A stretch of DNA of 64,000 nucleotides from a candidate division KSB1 bacterium (GCA_034506175.1 JAPDQB010000015.1:1-64000), one strand, 5' to 3'; numbered from the stretch's first letter, positions 9,095 to 18,330 are shown. Notes: a model not told the origin generated them from the letters alone. Numbers and translations are program-made.

Positions 9095-9781
9095 TTACAA
9101 TGCCACGCAGAAAGTCTGGCCTTTCTCAAGAGCAGAATTCCATTCCTGACCATTGCCGGCTAAAATCGTCATCACCGTATCCAGAATATCCGGCATTTCT
9201 TCGGCAAACAACCATTGTGTATTCAGCCAGAAACCGGGAATGGCCTCGGAATGAAAAATGTCGTCATCACTTGTCATCATCGGCAGCCAGGCGCCGTTGT
9301 GATTCTGAAAAAACCCGGCGTTTTGGCCTTCCGGATCAATTTGCCAATATTCAAGAACGCCATGTGTGGCGTAAAGCGCCATCTTTTTGCCGCGATCAAG
9401 CTTGCGGGTGCTGGGCGAGAGGATCTCAACCACCACCTCCGGCGCGCCGTCCATGAAAGAGGGGTGAACACGATCGCGACTGGCATTGCTGATGAAAACG
9501 ATATCCGGCTGCGTGCCGTTTGCTTCTGAGAATTTCAGCGTTGTGCGCGAACCACGGATGATGCCGAATTTCCTGCGAACGACGAAGGCGTCAAGAATGC
9601 CAATCAAAAACACAAAAATTCTCTCGTGCACATCGGCAGGTGGAGATTGCATATGGATAACCCCATCGATTAAATCAGCCTTGGTTTCTTCGGTAAGCCA
9701 GTCCAAAAATTCGTCAAACGTGACGCGTTGAGTTGGCGGCTTGTGGGCTGGAACAGAGGGTGCAAGAAGTTCAGCTTCCAT
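9095..9781 (-). CDS. Uma2 family (DUF820) endonuclease-like protein
   Basis: Protein of about 228 residues with the PD-(D/E)XK-type fold of the Uma2/DUF820 family. Visible family segments are VTFDEFLDWL, KADLIDGVIHM (the Glu usually found in this strand is Asp here), TQPDIVFIS, GAPEVVVEILSPSTRKLDRGKK with the E-x-L-S-x-S-T core and catalytic Lys, and EYWQIDPE. The family is abundant in cyanobacteria and in candidate phyla; its function is not established. The start at 9781 has GAAAGAAGA upstream. It is divergent from purC with about 85 bases between them. Confidence 0.85.
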   Translation of the reverse strand: MEAELLAPSVPAHKPPTQRVTFDEFLDWLTEETKADLIDGVIHMQSPPADVHERIFVFLIGILDAFVVRRKFGIIRGSRTTLKFSEANGTQPDIVFISNASRDRVHPSFMDGAPEVVVEILSPSTRKLDRGKKMALYATHGVLEYWQIDPEGQNAGFFQNHNGAWLPMMTSDDDIFHSEAIPGFWLNTQWLFAEEMPDILDTVMTILAGNGQEWNSALEKGQTFCVAL

Positions 9782-9807
9782 AATTCTTCTTTCGTTGGAA
9801 TTTAACC

Positions 9808-9835
9808 TTGCATTAGCGTAGCGAATATTTATATT
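9808..9835 (+). promoter_or_regulatory. Probable promoter of purC
   Basis: TTGCAT (9808-9813), a 16-base spacer and TATATT (9830-9835) form a plausible sigma-70 promoter in the short divergent region. Transcription would start about 25 bases before the purC ATG, which is preceded by GGAGTG. Confidence 0.55.
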
Positions 9836-9867
9836 AAAATCAAGCAAATTTTTATTCGGAGTGGAAT

Positions 9868-10785
9868 ATGAGCCGCTCTCGCCAAACCAAATCCGTGATC
9901 ACCTCCACGGACTTTCCGACGCTGAAATTGCTGAAGCGCGGCAAGGTGCGTGATGTGTACGAGGTGGGAAATTATTTGCTGATCGTCGCGACTGATCGCC
10001 TTTCCGCTTTTGACGTCGTGTTCGCGCAAGGCATACCGTTCAAAGGCCGGGTTTTAACACAGCTCTCACGCTTTTGGTTTGAGAAAATGCGCGACATCAT
10101 TCCACATCATCTGATCTCGATCAATCTCGAAGAGTTTCCAAAAGAATGCGAGCCTTATCATGAAGTCCTCGCAGGCCGCAGCATGCTGGTGAAAAAAACC
10201 GAACCGCTGCCGGTGGAATGCATCGTGCGCGGTTATCTTTCCGGCTCCGGTTGGAATGAATATCAAAAAACCGGCGCCGTTTGCGGCATTCAATTGCCAC
10301 CCGGTTTGGTTGAATCACAAAAACTTCCCGAGCCAATTTTTACGCCGTCCACCAAGGCGGCAACCGGCATTCATGATGAGAATATCACCTTCGAGCGCGC
10401 CGCGGTTTTGGTTGGCGTCGGCGTCGCAAACGAATTGCGGGAAAAAAGCCGGCGCATTTATCAGCGCGCCGCGGCCATCGCCGAGCCAAAAGGTCTCATC
10501 ATTGCCGACACCAAAATGGAATTTGGTTTGCGCGGCGGCGAGATGCTGCTGATCGACGAGCTGCTCACGCCGGATTCCTCGCGCTTCTGGCCACAAGACA
10601 AATACCGCCCCGGCCGCGCGCAGGAAAGTTACGACAAACAGTACGTGCGGGATTATCTGATTTCCATCAACTGGAACAAGCAGCCGCCCGCACCCGATTT
10701 GCCGGCAGAAGTGATTTTGACCACGAGCCAAAAATATTTGGAAGCGCTGGAAAAGTTGACGGGAGAACCTTTGAAGGAATCATAA
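9868..10785 (+). CDS. purC: SAICAR synthetase
   Basis: Phosphoribosylaminoimidazole-succinocarboxamide synthase: joins aspartate to CAIR with ATP in purine synthesis, in the cytoplasm. The 305-residue length matches the long (yeast-like) PurC form. Hallmarks are [20 protein letters not shown] with the Gly-rich nucleotide strand, [62 protein letters not shown] and [17 protein letters not shown] precedes the ATG. The gene is alone on this strand; its last six bases overlap the convergent TumE relic. Confidence 0.97.
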   Translation: MSRSRQTKSVITSTDFPTLKLLKRGKVRDVYEVGNYLLIVATDRLSAFDVVFAQGIPFKGRVLTQLSRFWFEKMRDIIPHHLISINLEEFPKECEPYHEVLAGRSMLVKKTEPLPVECIVRGYLSGSGWNEYQKTGAVCGIQLPPGLVESQKLPEPIFTPSTKAATGIHDENITFERAAVLVGVGVANELREKSRRIYQRAAAIAEPKGLIIADTKMEFGLRGGEMLLIDELLTPDSSRFWPQDKYRPGRAQESYDKQYVRDYLISINWNKQPPAPDLPAEVILTTSQKYLEALEKLTGEPLKES

Positions 10786-11192
10786 AGTTGGAATCAATTC
10801 TTCAATTTCTCGAATTAGGGCGGGTAAATTCGGCTGATCAAAACTCAGCATCGGTGCGGGAATACGATGGTGTTTGATGTTCGGTGGAATGTGCTTGTGA
10901 TGTGGATGGGTCGAGGCTAAGAGCGGGTTATCAGGATGAGGCCAGCAGTCGTACCAGTAAAGTTTTTCGCTTCCATGATACACTTCGTAGCCGTAATCTA
11001 CGATACGCCGAGTTAAAAACTAACCGATTCACGAACACGCAGCATTACTCGTTTATCAAAAAGCATGGTGCCAATGATCTGGGCTGTATGCTTGCTCGTA
11101 TGTTTGACAACCAATGTAGAAATTTTTATGGACTTAACTTGAGTTGGCAACGAATAGATAAAATTCTCATATTCTTGTAGGTTGGGTATCAT
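10780..11192 (-). pseudogene. TumE-family (DUF6516) toxin gene, frameshifted
   Basis: Two frames together encode a TumE/DUF6516-like protein of about 137 residues. The first (from ATG at 11192, MIPNLQEYENFIYSL...) stops after RVRESVSF. The second supplies [15 protein letters not shown], then [21 protein letters not shown] and a C-terminal IREIEELI. Adding one base to the five-A run at 11015-11019 joins them seamlessly. The HPHHKHxP segment is typical of the family, toxins described in type II toxin-antitoxin loci. The start overlaps the stop of the upstream gene (ATGA), so the two form one unit. It is either a true pseudogene or a sequencing error. Confidence 0.8.
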
Positions 11193-11473
11193 GCCGTAAT
11201 CCCCTCCGCTTTGAAGAAATCATCTTCGATAGGTTGAGCAAGCTTCAATAGCGGAGAGGGTGATTTTAACAATTCAAGATATTTCTCGCGGAACTCAAGC
11301 CAAAGTTTATAAAGCCCCAACCACTCATGAAGCTCAAAGCTTTCTTCAATAACACCGGCCAGCACGAGTTTGTAGAATTCAGCGGATTTGATGCTATATT
11401 TCCATTCAAACTTTTGCATCTGCTGCTCAAGCTGGTTCATTTCTTGGACGAGTTCATCAAGTGTGATTTCCAT
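11189..11473 (-). CDS. Putative antitoxin partner of the TumE-like gene
   Basis: Small acidic protein of about 94 residues, predicted largely helical (MEITLDELVQEMNQLEQQM, then EFYKLVLAGVIEES and REKYLELL). It has no DNA-binding helix-turn-helix that I can see. It precedes the TumE-like gene and overlaps it by ATGA, the usual order for antitoxin then toxin. The Met at 11473 with AGAGGT just upstream is preferred over the Met at 11503. The name rests on position and size; the protein family itself is not one I can name. Confidence 0.6.
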   Translation of the reverse strand: MEITLDELVQEMNQLEQQMQKFEWKYSIKSAEFYKLVLAGVIEESFELHEWLGLYKLWLEFREKYLELLKSPSPLLKLAQPIEDDFFKAEGITA

Positions 11474-11573
11474 ACCAAACCTCTGTCTAATAAAGTAATG
11501 CATTCTTTTTTCTTAAAGCTAATGAGTTTTTTTCAAACTGTCAACGATAAATTTCAATAACCCAGCCAACTAC

Positions 11574-12464
11574 ATGCCTCAGATTTTCAATTCCCGCCAA
11601 CAACGCGACCGCTGGATCGCCTACGCCTTTCTCCTGCCGAACATCATCGGCTTTCTGCTTTTTATGCTGGGGCCGATCATCGCCTCGCTGGTGATGAGCC
11701 TTTTCCGCTGGGACATTTTTACCGCGCCCACCTTCATCGATTGGGATAATTTCAGCGAGATTTTTTCACGCCGTTCCGGATTTTGGCTGTATTTGCAAAA
11801 CACCATCTTTTTCTCGCTGAGCGTGCCACTGGGATTGATGTTGGCGCTTTTTCTCGCGCTCATTTTGAATCAACCTTTGCGGGGGATGAGCATCTTCAAG
11901 ACGATTTATTTCCTCCCCGTCGTGTCTTCGGCCATTGCCGTCGCCATCATTTGGCAGTGGCTGTTGAACAAGGATTTCGGCATCATCAACGCCCTGCTGA
12001 TCAAATGCGGTTTCACGGCCGTCGACTGGTTGGGCAGTCCCCTGATGGCAAAAATCTCCATCGTCCTGATGACGGTGTGGAAAGGCTTGGGTTACAATAT
12101 TCTCATTTATCTCGCAGCGCTGCAAAGCATTCCCGATGAACTGTACGAAGCCGCGCACCTTGACGGCGCCGCGAGCTGGCGGCGATTCCTTCACATCACG
12201 TTGCCGTTGTTGGGGCCGGCGCATTTGTTTCTTTTTATCACCGGATTCATTGCCACTTTCCAGCTCTTCGGCCCGATTTATGTGATGACCCAGGGCGGCC
12301 CGCTGAAGGGCACGTGGTCGCTGGTTTACGAAATCTGGTGGAAAGCCTTCCGCGAATTTCGCATGGGCTACGCCGCCGCGCTGTCGTGGATTTTGTTTGC
12401 GATTATTTTTGTTGTCACGCTCGTTCAATGGCGGTATGCCGAACGAAAGATTCATTATTCTTGA
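11574..12464 (+). CDS. Sugar ABC transporter permease, MalF/UgpA type
   Basis: Inner-membrane permease subunit of a carbohydrate-type (CUT1) ABC importer, 296 residues with six predicted membrane helices. The first helix begins AYAFLLPNIIGFLLF, and the cytoplasmic coupling loop has the EAA motif (YEAAHLDGAASW ... ITLPLL) at about residues 190-215. It is followed by a second permease and a binding protein in the same direction. No ATPase is encoded here, so a shared MsmX-type ATPase is probably supplied from elsewhere. The substrate cannot be read from the sequence. The spacer to the next gene holds short GCTGGTTGCTGG-type repeats. Confidence 0.92.
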   Translation: MPQIFNSRQQRDRWIAYAFLLPNIIGFLLFMLGPIIASLVMSLFRWDIFTAPTFIDWDNFSEIFSRRSGFWLYLQNTIFFSLSVPLGLMLALFLALILNQPLRGMSIFKTIYFLPVVSSAIAVAIIWQWLLNKDFGIINALLIKCGFTAVDWLGSPLMAKISIVLMTVWKGLGYNILIYLAALQSIPDELYEAAHLDGAASWRRFLHITLPLLGPAHLFLFITGFIATFQLFGPIYVMTQGGPLKGTWSLVYEIWWKAFREFRMGYAAALSWILFAIIFVVTLVQWRYAERKIHYS

Positions 12465-12544
12465 TGCTTGTTACTTGATGCTGGATGCTGGTTGCTGGTT
12501 GCTTGATAAAATTGAATACTGAATCCTGATTACTGGTTACTACC

Positions 12545-13368
12545 ATGTCTGCTATTTCCAACCGCCGCAAGCTGATGATCTACATCATTCTCCTAACCGG
12601 CGGCCTGCTGATGATCGCGCCGCTTTACTGGAGCTTGATCACCTCGCTCAAATCACCGGCGGAGGCGTTCGATGGGAAATGGTTGTTGTCGCTTGAGAAA
12701 ATCCATTGGCAAAATTATGTTGACGTGGTGAAAATTCTGCCGTTTGGCCGTTTCTTTCTCAACAGCTTGTTCATCGCCGCCAGCATCACGATTTTGCAAG
12801 TATTCACCAGCTCGCTTGCCGCATACGCTTTTGCGCGCCTGCGCTTTCCGGGCCGCGACAAGGTTTTTTTATTTATCTCGCCACGCTTATGGTGCCCGGA
12901 CAGGTCACCATCATTCCGCTTTATTTCATCATCAAATATTTTGGTTGGATCGATCAATATCCCGGCGTCATTTTTCCGGCGGCTTTCACGGCGCTCGGCA
13001 CGTTTCTGCTCCGCCAATTTTTCATGACCATCCCGCGCGAGCTGGAAGATGCTGCGTACATCGACGGCGCCAGCCGATTCGCCGTATATTGGAAAATTAT
13101 TTTGCCCCTATCCTTACCGGCGCTCGCGACGCTCGGCATCTTTGTTTTCATCAATGCCTGGAACGATTTCTTCTGGCCGTTCATCGTTCTCTCCGACACG
13201 CAGAAATTGACGCTGCCCGTTGGATTAACGAAATTGGTCACGGCGCATGCGACGGATTGGACACGACTGATGGCCGGCACGATGATCGCCTTGCTGCCGG
13301 CCTTGCTGGTTTATGTCATTTTTCAAAAATTCATCAACAAAGGAATCGTTTTGACGGGTTTCAAATAG
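12545..13368 (+). pseudogene. Sugar ABC transporter permease, MalG/UgpE type, frameshifted
   Basis: Second CUT1 permease subunit. The N-terminal frame (MSAISNRRKLMIYIILL to RFPGRDKVF) breaks at a run of seven T at 12864-12870, and the rest continues in the next frame from LMVPGQVTIIPLYF through the EAA loop DAAYIDGA to the end VLTGFK. Adding one T restores about 274 residues, the normal family length. The operon is otherwise intact, so this may be a sequencing error, transcriptional slippage on the T run or a recent mutation. Read literally, the importer lacks half its channel. Confidence 0.88.
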
Positions 13369-13404
13369 AACAACGGATGGCGCGGATTAAACCGACAAAA
13401 TTTT

Positions 13405-14790
13405 ATGTCAATTCGTAAAATTCAACTTGCTTTTCTCGCCGGTTGCGTCGCTTACATCGCATTGTTATTGAGGGTTAGCCAAAAGCAAAGTGAAGAGGCG
13501 TTGATTTTTTCCGCCTGGGGAACCGTCGAAGAAACGGAAAATCTCGTGAACCTCGTCGAAATTTACAACGCCGCATATCCGCAACAAAAAGTCAAGTTTG
13601 TTCACCTCGACCATCGCGAATACGACCGCAAAATTCTCATTCAAACCGCCGCGGGAAATCCGCCGGATGTTTTTTTGTTGAGCAGCACCGATCTCAGCAC
13701 CCTGGCTTATCGCGGCGTTTTGAAAAATCTTTCTTCTTTCATTTCAGCCGACACGAGCTTTCACCTCGCGGATTTTTTTCCAGCCCTGTTAAAAACCGCC
13801 ACGATTCGAGATCAAGTCTTCGGCATTCCCATTGGTTACACGCCGATGGTGATGTATTATAATCGCCGCTTGTTTCGCGAAGCTGGTGTGCACGATCCCG
13901 ACACGTCGTGGACGTGGAATGACTTTTTGCAAACCGCGATCAAACTCACCAAAAGAGAGGCCGATGGCCGCACGAAGCAATTCGGCTGCATGATCAGCAT
14001 GGCCGGCTACACGTTCGTTTATCCATTCGGCGGCCATTTTTTTGACGAGAGGCGGCAATGGTTTCAACTGGATCAACCCAAGACGCTGGCGGCGCTGCAA
14101 TTTTATGGCGATCTGGCGATGAAATATCGCGTCACCACTTCGCCGACCGAAAAACTTTTCAATTCCGATCAAGGTTTTCGCCAGGAAGCGGTGGCCATGA
14201 TCGCAGCCGGGCGCTGGCAGGTGCCAAATTTTGCGCGCACCAAACTCGACTGGGGTGTTGCGCCCATGCCGCGGGGAGAAATCTCCGCCACCGGCGTAAT
14301 CGTCTACAATCTCGTGATGTCAAAATTCAGCAAACGGCAACAGCAGGCGTGGGAGTTTATCAAATTCATGGCCAGCCCACTCGCGCAGCAGGAATCCGTC
14401 AAAAGCGGAAATCTCATTCCCTCCCGCCTCGATGTCGCCAACTCACCGGCGTTTCTGCGCGACACGAGGTTTCAAATCGACAATCGGATTTTTTTGCAGG
14501 GGGTCGAAAACGCCAGGCTGTGGCCGATGGAAATTGCGCCGGAAACCTCGTATTTAAATCAATTGATGATTTTGAATGAGGAAATGGAAAAAGCCATGCT
14601 CGGCCATCAATCTTATGCGGATGCCGCGCGCACGGCGCAAGATCGCCTCAACGCCATTCTTCGCAACGAGCGCCAGCAGACACAGGGTAAACCGTTTTGG
14701 GGCAGCCGGACGAGTTATTTGATCGAGCTATTGTTATTCGTCACTGTGGTCATGCTCATTTTTAAACATCATTTTAGACTTGTCTCTTGA
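13405..14790 (+). CDS. Extracellular solute-binding protein, family 1, membrane-anchored at both ends
   Basis: Substrate-binding component of the CUT1 importer, 461 residues. The body follows the family: FSAWGTVEETENLVNLV, GNPPDVFLLSS, IPIGYTPMVMYYNRRLF, TWNDFLQTAIKL, MIAAGRWQVPNF and WEFIKFMASP. The N-terminus has a hydrophobic helix (LAFLAGCVAYIALLL) without a clear lipobox or cleavage site. The C-terminus unusually ends in a second hydrophobic helix (YLIELLLFVTVVMLIF) and a short basic tail. The protein therefore looks anchored by one or two helices, not freely periplasmic. It follows both permeases, the reverse of the common order. The ligand is unknown. Confidence 0.88.
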   Translation: MSIRKIQLAFLAGCVAYIALLLRVSQKQSEEALIFSAWGTVEETENLVNLVEIYNAAYPQQKVKFVHLDHREYDRKILIQTAAGNPPDVFLLSSTDLSTLAYRGVLKNLSSFISADTSFHLADFFPALLKTATIRDQVFGIPIGYTPMVMYYNRRLFREAGVHDPDTSWTWNDFLQTAIKLTKREADGRTKQFGCMISMAGYTFVYPFGGHFFDERRQWFQLDQPKTLAALQFYGDLAMKYRVTTSPTEKLFNSDQGFRQEAVAMIAAGRWQVPNFARTKLDWGVAPMPRGEISATGVIVYNLVMSKFSKRQQQAWEFIKFMASPLAQQESVKSGNLIPSRLDVANSPAFLRDTRFQIDNRIFLQGVENARLWPMEIAPETSYLNQLMILNEEMEKAMLGHQSYADAARTAQDRLNAILRNERQQTQGKPFWGSRTSYLIELLLFVTVVMLIFKHHFRLVS

Positions 14791-14883
14791 CTTTTCAAAA
14801 TGAAAGGTTTATCTTGGAGCAGCGGATCAAGCTTTGAAGTGCAAACGCTTCTTATCGGAAACGGCTGTTGAGGAGGGAAAACG

Positions 14884-15271
14884 ATGGCGCACTTGACGCC
14901 TATGGAAATTTTGGAAAGAGCCAAAGAGTTTCAGCAATGTGCTGATTATGCGGTGCAAAAAAGTTTTATCAACGGCTGCGCGATTTCTTCATACGCGGCT
15001 CTGTTTTGGGCGGCGCGGGCAGCCTTGGCTTACGAAGGCTTGGATCGCCCGAATTGGCGGCATAGCGAGTTGCGGTCAAAGTACACGGATGAGCTCATCA
15101 AGAATCGAGGCCGTTATCCACCAAAATTTGGCACTTGGCTTGCGGATGCTTATACACTACGAAATTCAGCGCAGTATCTGTTTGTTCCGCCGCAAGCGAA
15201 AAAAGCTATAAAGAATGGCCAGCCACGCTGAGGAATTTATAAAGAAAACCGAGGAGGTGATTGATAAATGA
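14884..15271 (+). pseudogene. HEPN-domain protein, frameshifted near the C-terminus
   Basis: HEPN (UPF0332-like) protein, a family that often acts as the RNase toxin of HEPN/nucleotidyltransferase pairs. The recognisable part covers MEILERAKEFQQCADYA, SSYAALFWAARAALAYEGL and DAYTLRNSAQYLFVPP. The literal frame stops at 15231, but one frame over reads MASHAEEFIKKTEEVIDK, a typical HEPN tail. Removing one A of the AAA at 15210-15212 joins them to 128 residues and makes the TGA overlap the next ATG (ATGA). A GGAGGG ribosome site precedes the start. If the literal reading is right, the product is 115 residues with an altered tail. Confidence 0.72.
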
Positions 15272-15561
15272 AACCCAAACCATTCCTCAAAAAAAGACTG
15301 CAACAATATCTTAATGAATTGATTGCACTCGCGAAGACTGTGACTCCAAAAGTGGAAACTGTCATCCAGATTCCTGGATTCGAAGAACAGCATGCCTGGC
15401 TTGAAATTTATGTTCCCGAGGAATTCTTTGATCGGGTTGACGAGTTAGTCATTCAACGTGCGCACGATATCTTCATCGAAACGGGCTATGACATTGGCGC
15501 TATCGTTCACGACAAGTCACAATTGCAAGAGTTGACGGCTGAAACAACCCTTCAGCAGTGA
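15268..15561 (+). CDS. Tandem paralogue 1, possible degenerate nucleotidyltransferase-fold protein
   Basis: Cytoplasmic protein of 97 residues. It shares KTVTPxV, AWLxIYVPxE and QRAHDIFIETGYDIGAIV with the gene that follows. The layout (strand, strand with HAWLEIYVPEE, helix, then a GYDIGAIVHDKS strand) resembles the core of minimal nucleotidyltransferases, whose C-terminal half often reads like LAYEIELEYGVxISPLV. However, the Gly-Ser and paired Asp catalytic motifs are absent. It overlaps the restored HEPN stop (ATGA), so I infer a partner or antitoxin role for the HEPN protein. No family assignment is certain. Confidence 0.65.
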   Translation: MKPKPFLKKRLQQYLNELIALAKTVTPKVETVIQIPGFEEQHAWLEIYVPEEFFDRVDELVIQRAHDIFIETGYDIGAIVHDKSQLQELTAETTLQQ

Positions 15562-15626
15562 AGCCTGACTTGTACAATTTCAGTATCAAAAAAAAGCCGG
15601 TTACTCTGTTCGCGGATGAACTCAAA

Positions 15627-15917
15627 ATGAAACCGCAAAGAATTTCAAAAAGCCAGTTGCAAAAATATCTCGATGAATTGATTGCACTCGCGAAAACAGT
15701 GACGCCGGATGTGAAAGCGGTCATAGAAATCCCCGGGGCTGAGGAACTGCACGCTTGGTTAAGGATTTATGTCCCAGATGAATTAGAGGAACAGATCGGC
15801 GATCTTATCAGCCAACGCGCGCACGATATTTTTATCGAGACTGGCTATGACATTGGCGCCATCGTGTATGAGAAGTCACAAGCGCAAGAGTTGGCGACAG
15901 AGACAAGTCTTCAATAA
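15627..15917 (+). CDS. Tandem paralogue 2, possible degenerate nucleotidyltransferase-fold protein
   Basis: Second copy of the preceding gene, about 96 residues from the Met at 15627 (MKPQRISKSQLQKYLDELI). An in-frame GTG at 15558 would add 23 residues that do not match the first copy. The paralogues agree over most of their length, with a near-identical RAHDIFIETGYDIGAIV block, and both lack catalytic Gly-Ser and Asp residues. The 65-base spacer shows no promoter. The tandem duplication could give two antitoxins for one HEPN toxin, or one may be redundant; this is inference. Confidence 0.65.
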   Translation: MKPQRISKSQLQKYLDELIALAKTVTPDVKAVIEIPGAEELHAWLRIYVPDELEEQIGDLISQRAHDIFIETGYDIGAIVYEKSQAQELATETSLQ

Positions 15918-16119
15918 ATTCTTTTGACACACTCAATAAAATTCGCTGTAATTTGCCTCTTGCGCGAGGCATTGATTTCTTTGGATTCTGTAACTTCGGA
16001 AGATGGATGGTGGAGTAGGCGTGGCGCTTTTAACCACGCCTTTCATTCAAATGACGGGTCTTCATTCTGAAGGCCTATCCTAATCACCTTCAAGGGAATA
16101 ATTTTCCAGAGGAAGGAAA

Positions 16120-18210
16120 ATGAATGCTCACACCAAAATCCACTCCAAAGGGTTTTTGAGCCCTGCCCGCCTTGTCCTGCTGCTTATTTTTTCAATTTTC
16201 ACGGCTTTCGCTTCATTATCGGCGCAGATCGACCCGCGTTTTGGCGCGGTCGGACGCGAAGGGGCGGAACGGCTGAACCTGGCGGCTTATCGCGAGTATC
16301 AACGCCAGAACAACGAGCCGGTTTTGCCCGGCAAGCAAAAGCATTTCATTGTCGGCCAAATGACCAATCGCAGCGATACGCTGGGCGTTGATTGGGAATG
16401 GTATCTGTTGGATTTGCTGGAGCAGCCCAATTCTCTGCTGCTGCAAAATTTTCTCAATCTCGCGGTCGCTCTCATTCACAATGACGCCGTGCCGGTGGTG
16501 CGCGAGGCCTGGGAGGCCAACCGCGACGATCTCGCCGAGCAGTGGAAAAAAACCGTCGATGGCACCTCCAAGACCTGGAGCAAGAAAGTCCTCGGCGTGA
16601 CGATCTACAGTTACACCGTTCGCCTCAGCGACACCAAAGTGGATTTGCCGGAAGAACTGCCGGAAATGCAACTCACTGTTGCGCCGGACGGCGAACACAT
16701 CAATTTGCAAATTGAAATGGACGTGGAGTGGTCGACGCAGGCGCAGGGCAGCCGCAAAACGATTCACGCCTGGCCGACGTTCAACACCAAGCTGACGCTG
16801 CTGGGAACCATCGAGTTCGGCGACGATGAAAAAGGCCGTTATCTCGTCATCAAGGAAATTCACGGCAACTCCGTCACCGACGCCAGCGGCGACATCAAGT
16901 TCAAGGTCAACATTCTCGGCATCGGCGAGGTGAGTTTTACCTGGCGCAAACTCGATATCATCATTCAATCGCAAATCGACCGCGCTATCGCAAAGGGCGC
17001 CGGCGAGATCATGAAAATCGACGAGAACCACGACGGCCAGCCCGATCTGGCGCAGCGTTTTTATTTCGAGCCATTTCTCTCCAAAACTTTTTTCAGCGGC
17101 AAGCCTCTTCCCCGCCAGCAGGAAATCATCGATCGCATTTGGGCGGCTGAATCCGATTGGATTGACGATCAAATCAACCGCAAGGGGCATCGCGGCGCGT
17201 ATTGGGAAATCGGCAACGAGCCGAATTGGTTTCCACTGATGCGGCCGGAGCAATATGCCGCGATCTACACACGTTATTACCAGCACATTAAAAAACTCGA
17301 TCCCACCGCGCGTTGCCTGATTGGCGGTTTATATTTGAAAGAAGCCATTGAAAATCCGCAGGAGATTATTGCTGCCATCATTCCGGCGCTTTTGGGCGGT
17401 TTTCGCGATGAGCTGGCGACGTTCATTACGGCCTCGCTGTTTCAAGCTTCGACGGCGGAATGGTATCAAGCCTTCCGCGCGGCCTTGCCGCCGGCGGTCA
17501 AAGTCGAGGTCGGCAATTTTCATCTCTATCCGATGCACGCAAAAGAAACGGCATTTCAGCTTGTGGCGGTGCAACCGGAGATCGAGAAGCTGGCGGCCAG
17601 TTTTAAAACCAGCGGCGCGGCGGAAATTTGGGTGAGCGAGTTTGGCAACATCGATTGGCGGCGCAGCGAAGAAGAAGCCGCCACACTTTGCTGGGCATTG
17701 TCAAATTATTTTAAGAAAAACACGGTGGGCATTCAGCGCTGGTTCTGGAGTCGTTCGATGGGTTACGACAAGCGTTTCGACACCATCGGCCAAAAACCGA
17801 TTTCGGCGCTGCTCGCCGCCGACGGCAAAACGTTGACGCGCATCGGGCAAATGTATCAGCTTGCGGCCAATTCGCAATCCACCGGCGTGGACGGCTCAAC
17901 GCCGGTTGTGGCGCTGCCGAAAACGTTGACGCTGGCACCGAGTTATCCGAATCCGTTTTCGATCACGCGCAGCGCGGCAACGCGAATTGCCTATGCGCTG
18001 CCGCAGGAAAGCGAGGTGCGGCTGCGCATTTACGACATGCTGGGCCGTTTGACGCGGCAAATCGTGCATGGCCGGCAAGCTGCCGGCGCTTATGAAATAC
18101 CGTGGGATGGCCGCAACGAAGCCGGCGAAGCGGTTACAAGCGGAATTTACTTTTCGGTCTTGCAGGCCGGGGCGCAAAGGCTGACGCAAAAAATTGTCGT
18201 GACGAGATAA
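16120..18210 (+). CDS. Secreted glycoside-hydrolase-like protein with FlgD/T9SS C-terminal module
   Basis: Exported protein of 696 residues. A signal peptide (LVLLLIFSIFTAFASLSAQ) is followed by an unrecognised N-terminal domain (about 45-300), then a TIM-barrel-like region with features of clan GH-A (GH39/GH5-like) enzymes: YWEIGNEPNWFPL, where Glu would be the acid/base, VGNFHLYP, and IWVSEFGNIDW, where Glu would be the nucleophile. The C-terminal 85 residues (SYPNPF, ALPQESEVRLRIYDMLGR, GAYEIPWDGRNEAGE, SGIYFSVLQAG) are the FlgD-like Ig module used as a type IX sorting signal. The substrate is unknown, probably a polysaccharide. It converges on the S9 peptidase gene across a strong terminator. 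Confidence 0.8.
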   Translation: MNAHTKIHSKGFLSPARLVLLLIFSIFTAFASLSAQIDPRFGAVGREGAERLNLAAYREYQRQNNEPVLPGKQKHFIVGQMTNRSDTLGVDWEWYLLDLLEQPNSLLLQNFLNLAVALIHNDAVPVVREAWEANRDDLAEQWKKTVDGTSKTWSKKVLGVTIYSYTVRLSDTKVDLPEELPEMQLTVAPDGEHINLQIEMDVEWSTQAQGSRKTIHAWPTFNTKLTLLGTIEFGDDEKGRYLVIKEIHGNSVTDASGDIKFKVNILGIGEVSFTWRKLDIIIQSQIDRAIAKGAGEIMKIDENHDGQPDLAQRFYFEPFLSKTFFSGKPLPRQQEIIDRIWAAESDWIDDQINRKGHRGAYWEIGNEPNWFPLMRPEQYAAIYTRYYQHIKKLDPTARCLIGGLYLKEAIENPQEIIAAIIPALLGGFRDELATFITASLFQASTAEWYQAFRAALPPAVKVEVGNFHLYPMHAKETAFQLVAVQPEIEKLAASFKTSGAAEIWVSEFGNIDWRRSEEEAATLCWALSNYFKKNTVGIQRWFWSRSMGYDKRFDTIGQKPISALLAADGKTLTRIGQMYQLAANSQSTGVDGSTPVVALPKTLTLAPSYPNPFSITRSAATRIAYALPQESEVRLRIYDMLGRLTRQIVHGRQAAGAYEIPWDGRNEAGEAVTSGIYFSVLQAGAQRLTQKIVVTR

Positions 18211-18212
18211 AA

Positions 18213-18325
18213 TCCCAACGCGAATCCCGCAAGCGGGACAACCCCAAAAGGGCGCTCACGGAAAAAATTTTCATGAATTCATTCCGTGAGAGCTCTGTTT
18301 TCGTGAGCCAGATTTCTTTGATTTG
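18213..18325 (+). repeat. Dispersed intergenic repeat, family A, diverged copy
   Basis: Shares with copies at 4928 and 50027 the order CCCAACGCG, a CCAAAAG segment, GCTCACGGAAA, ATTCCGTGAGAG, CGTGAGCCA and TTTCTTTG. CTCACGGAA and TTCCGTGAG form an inverted pair, and TCCCGCAAGCGGGA adds a small hairpin. It lies just after a stop codon in a convergent region. Confidence 0.6.
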
Positions 18326-18330
18326 AAACA

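Noticed and set aside
12465..12544. GCTGGTTGCTGG-like short repeats between the two permease genes
   Set aside because: A short low-complexity spacer; no hairpin or regulatory pattern and no further copies noted.
16216..17286. Antisense frame opposite the secreted glycosidase-like gene
   Set aside because: Shadow frame; the sense strand has a signal peptide, catalytic motifs and a sorting module.
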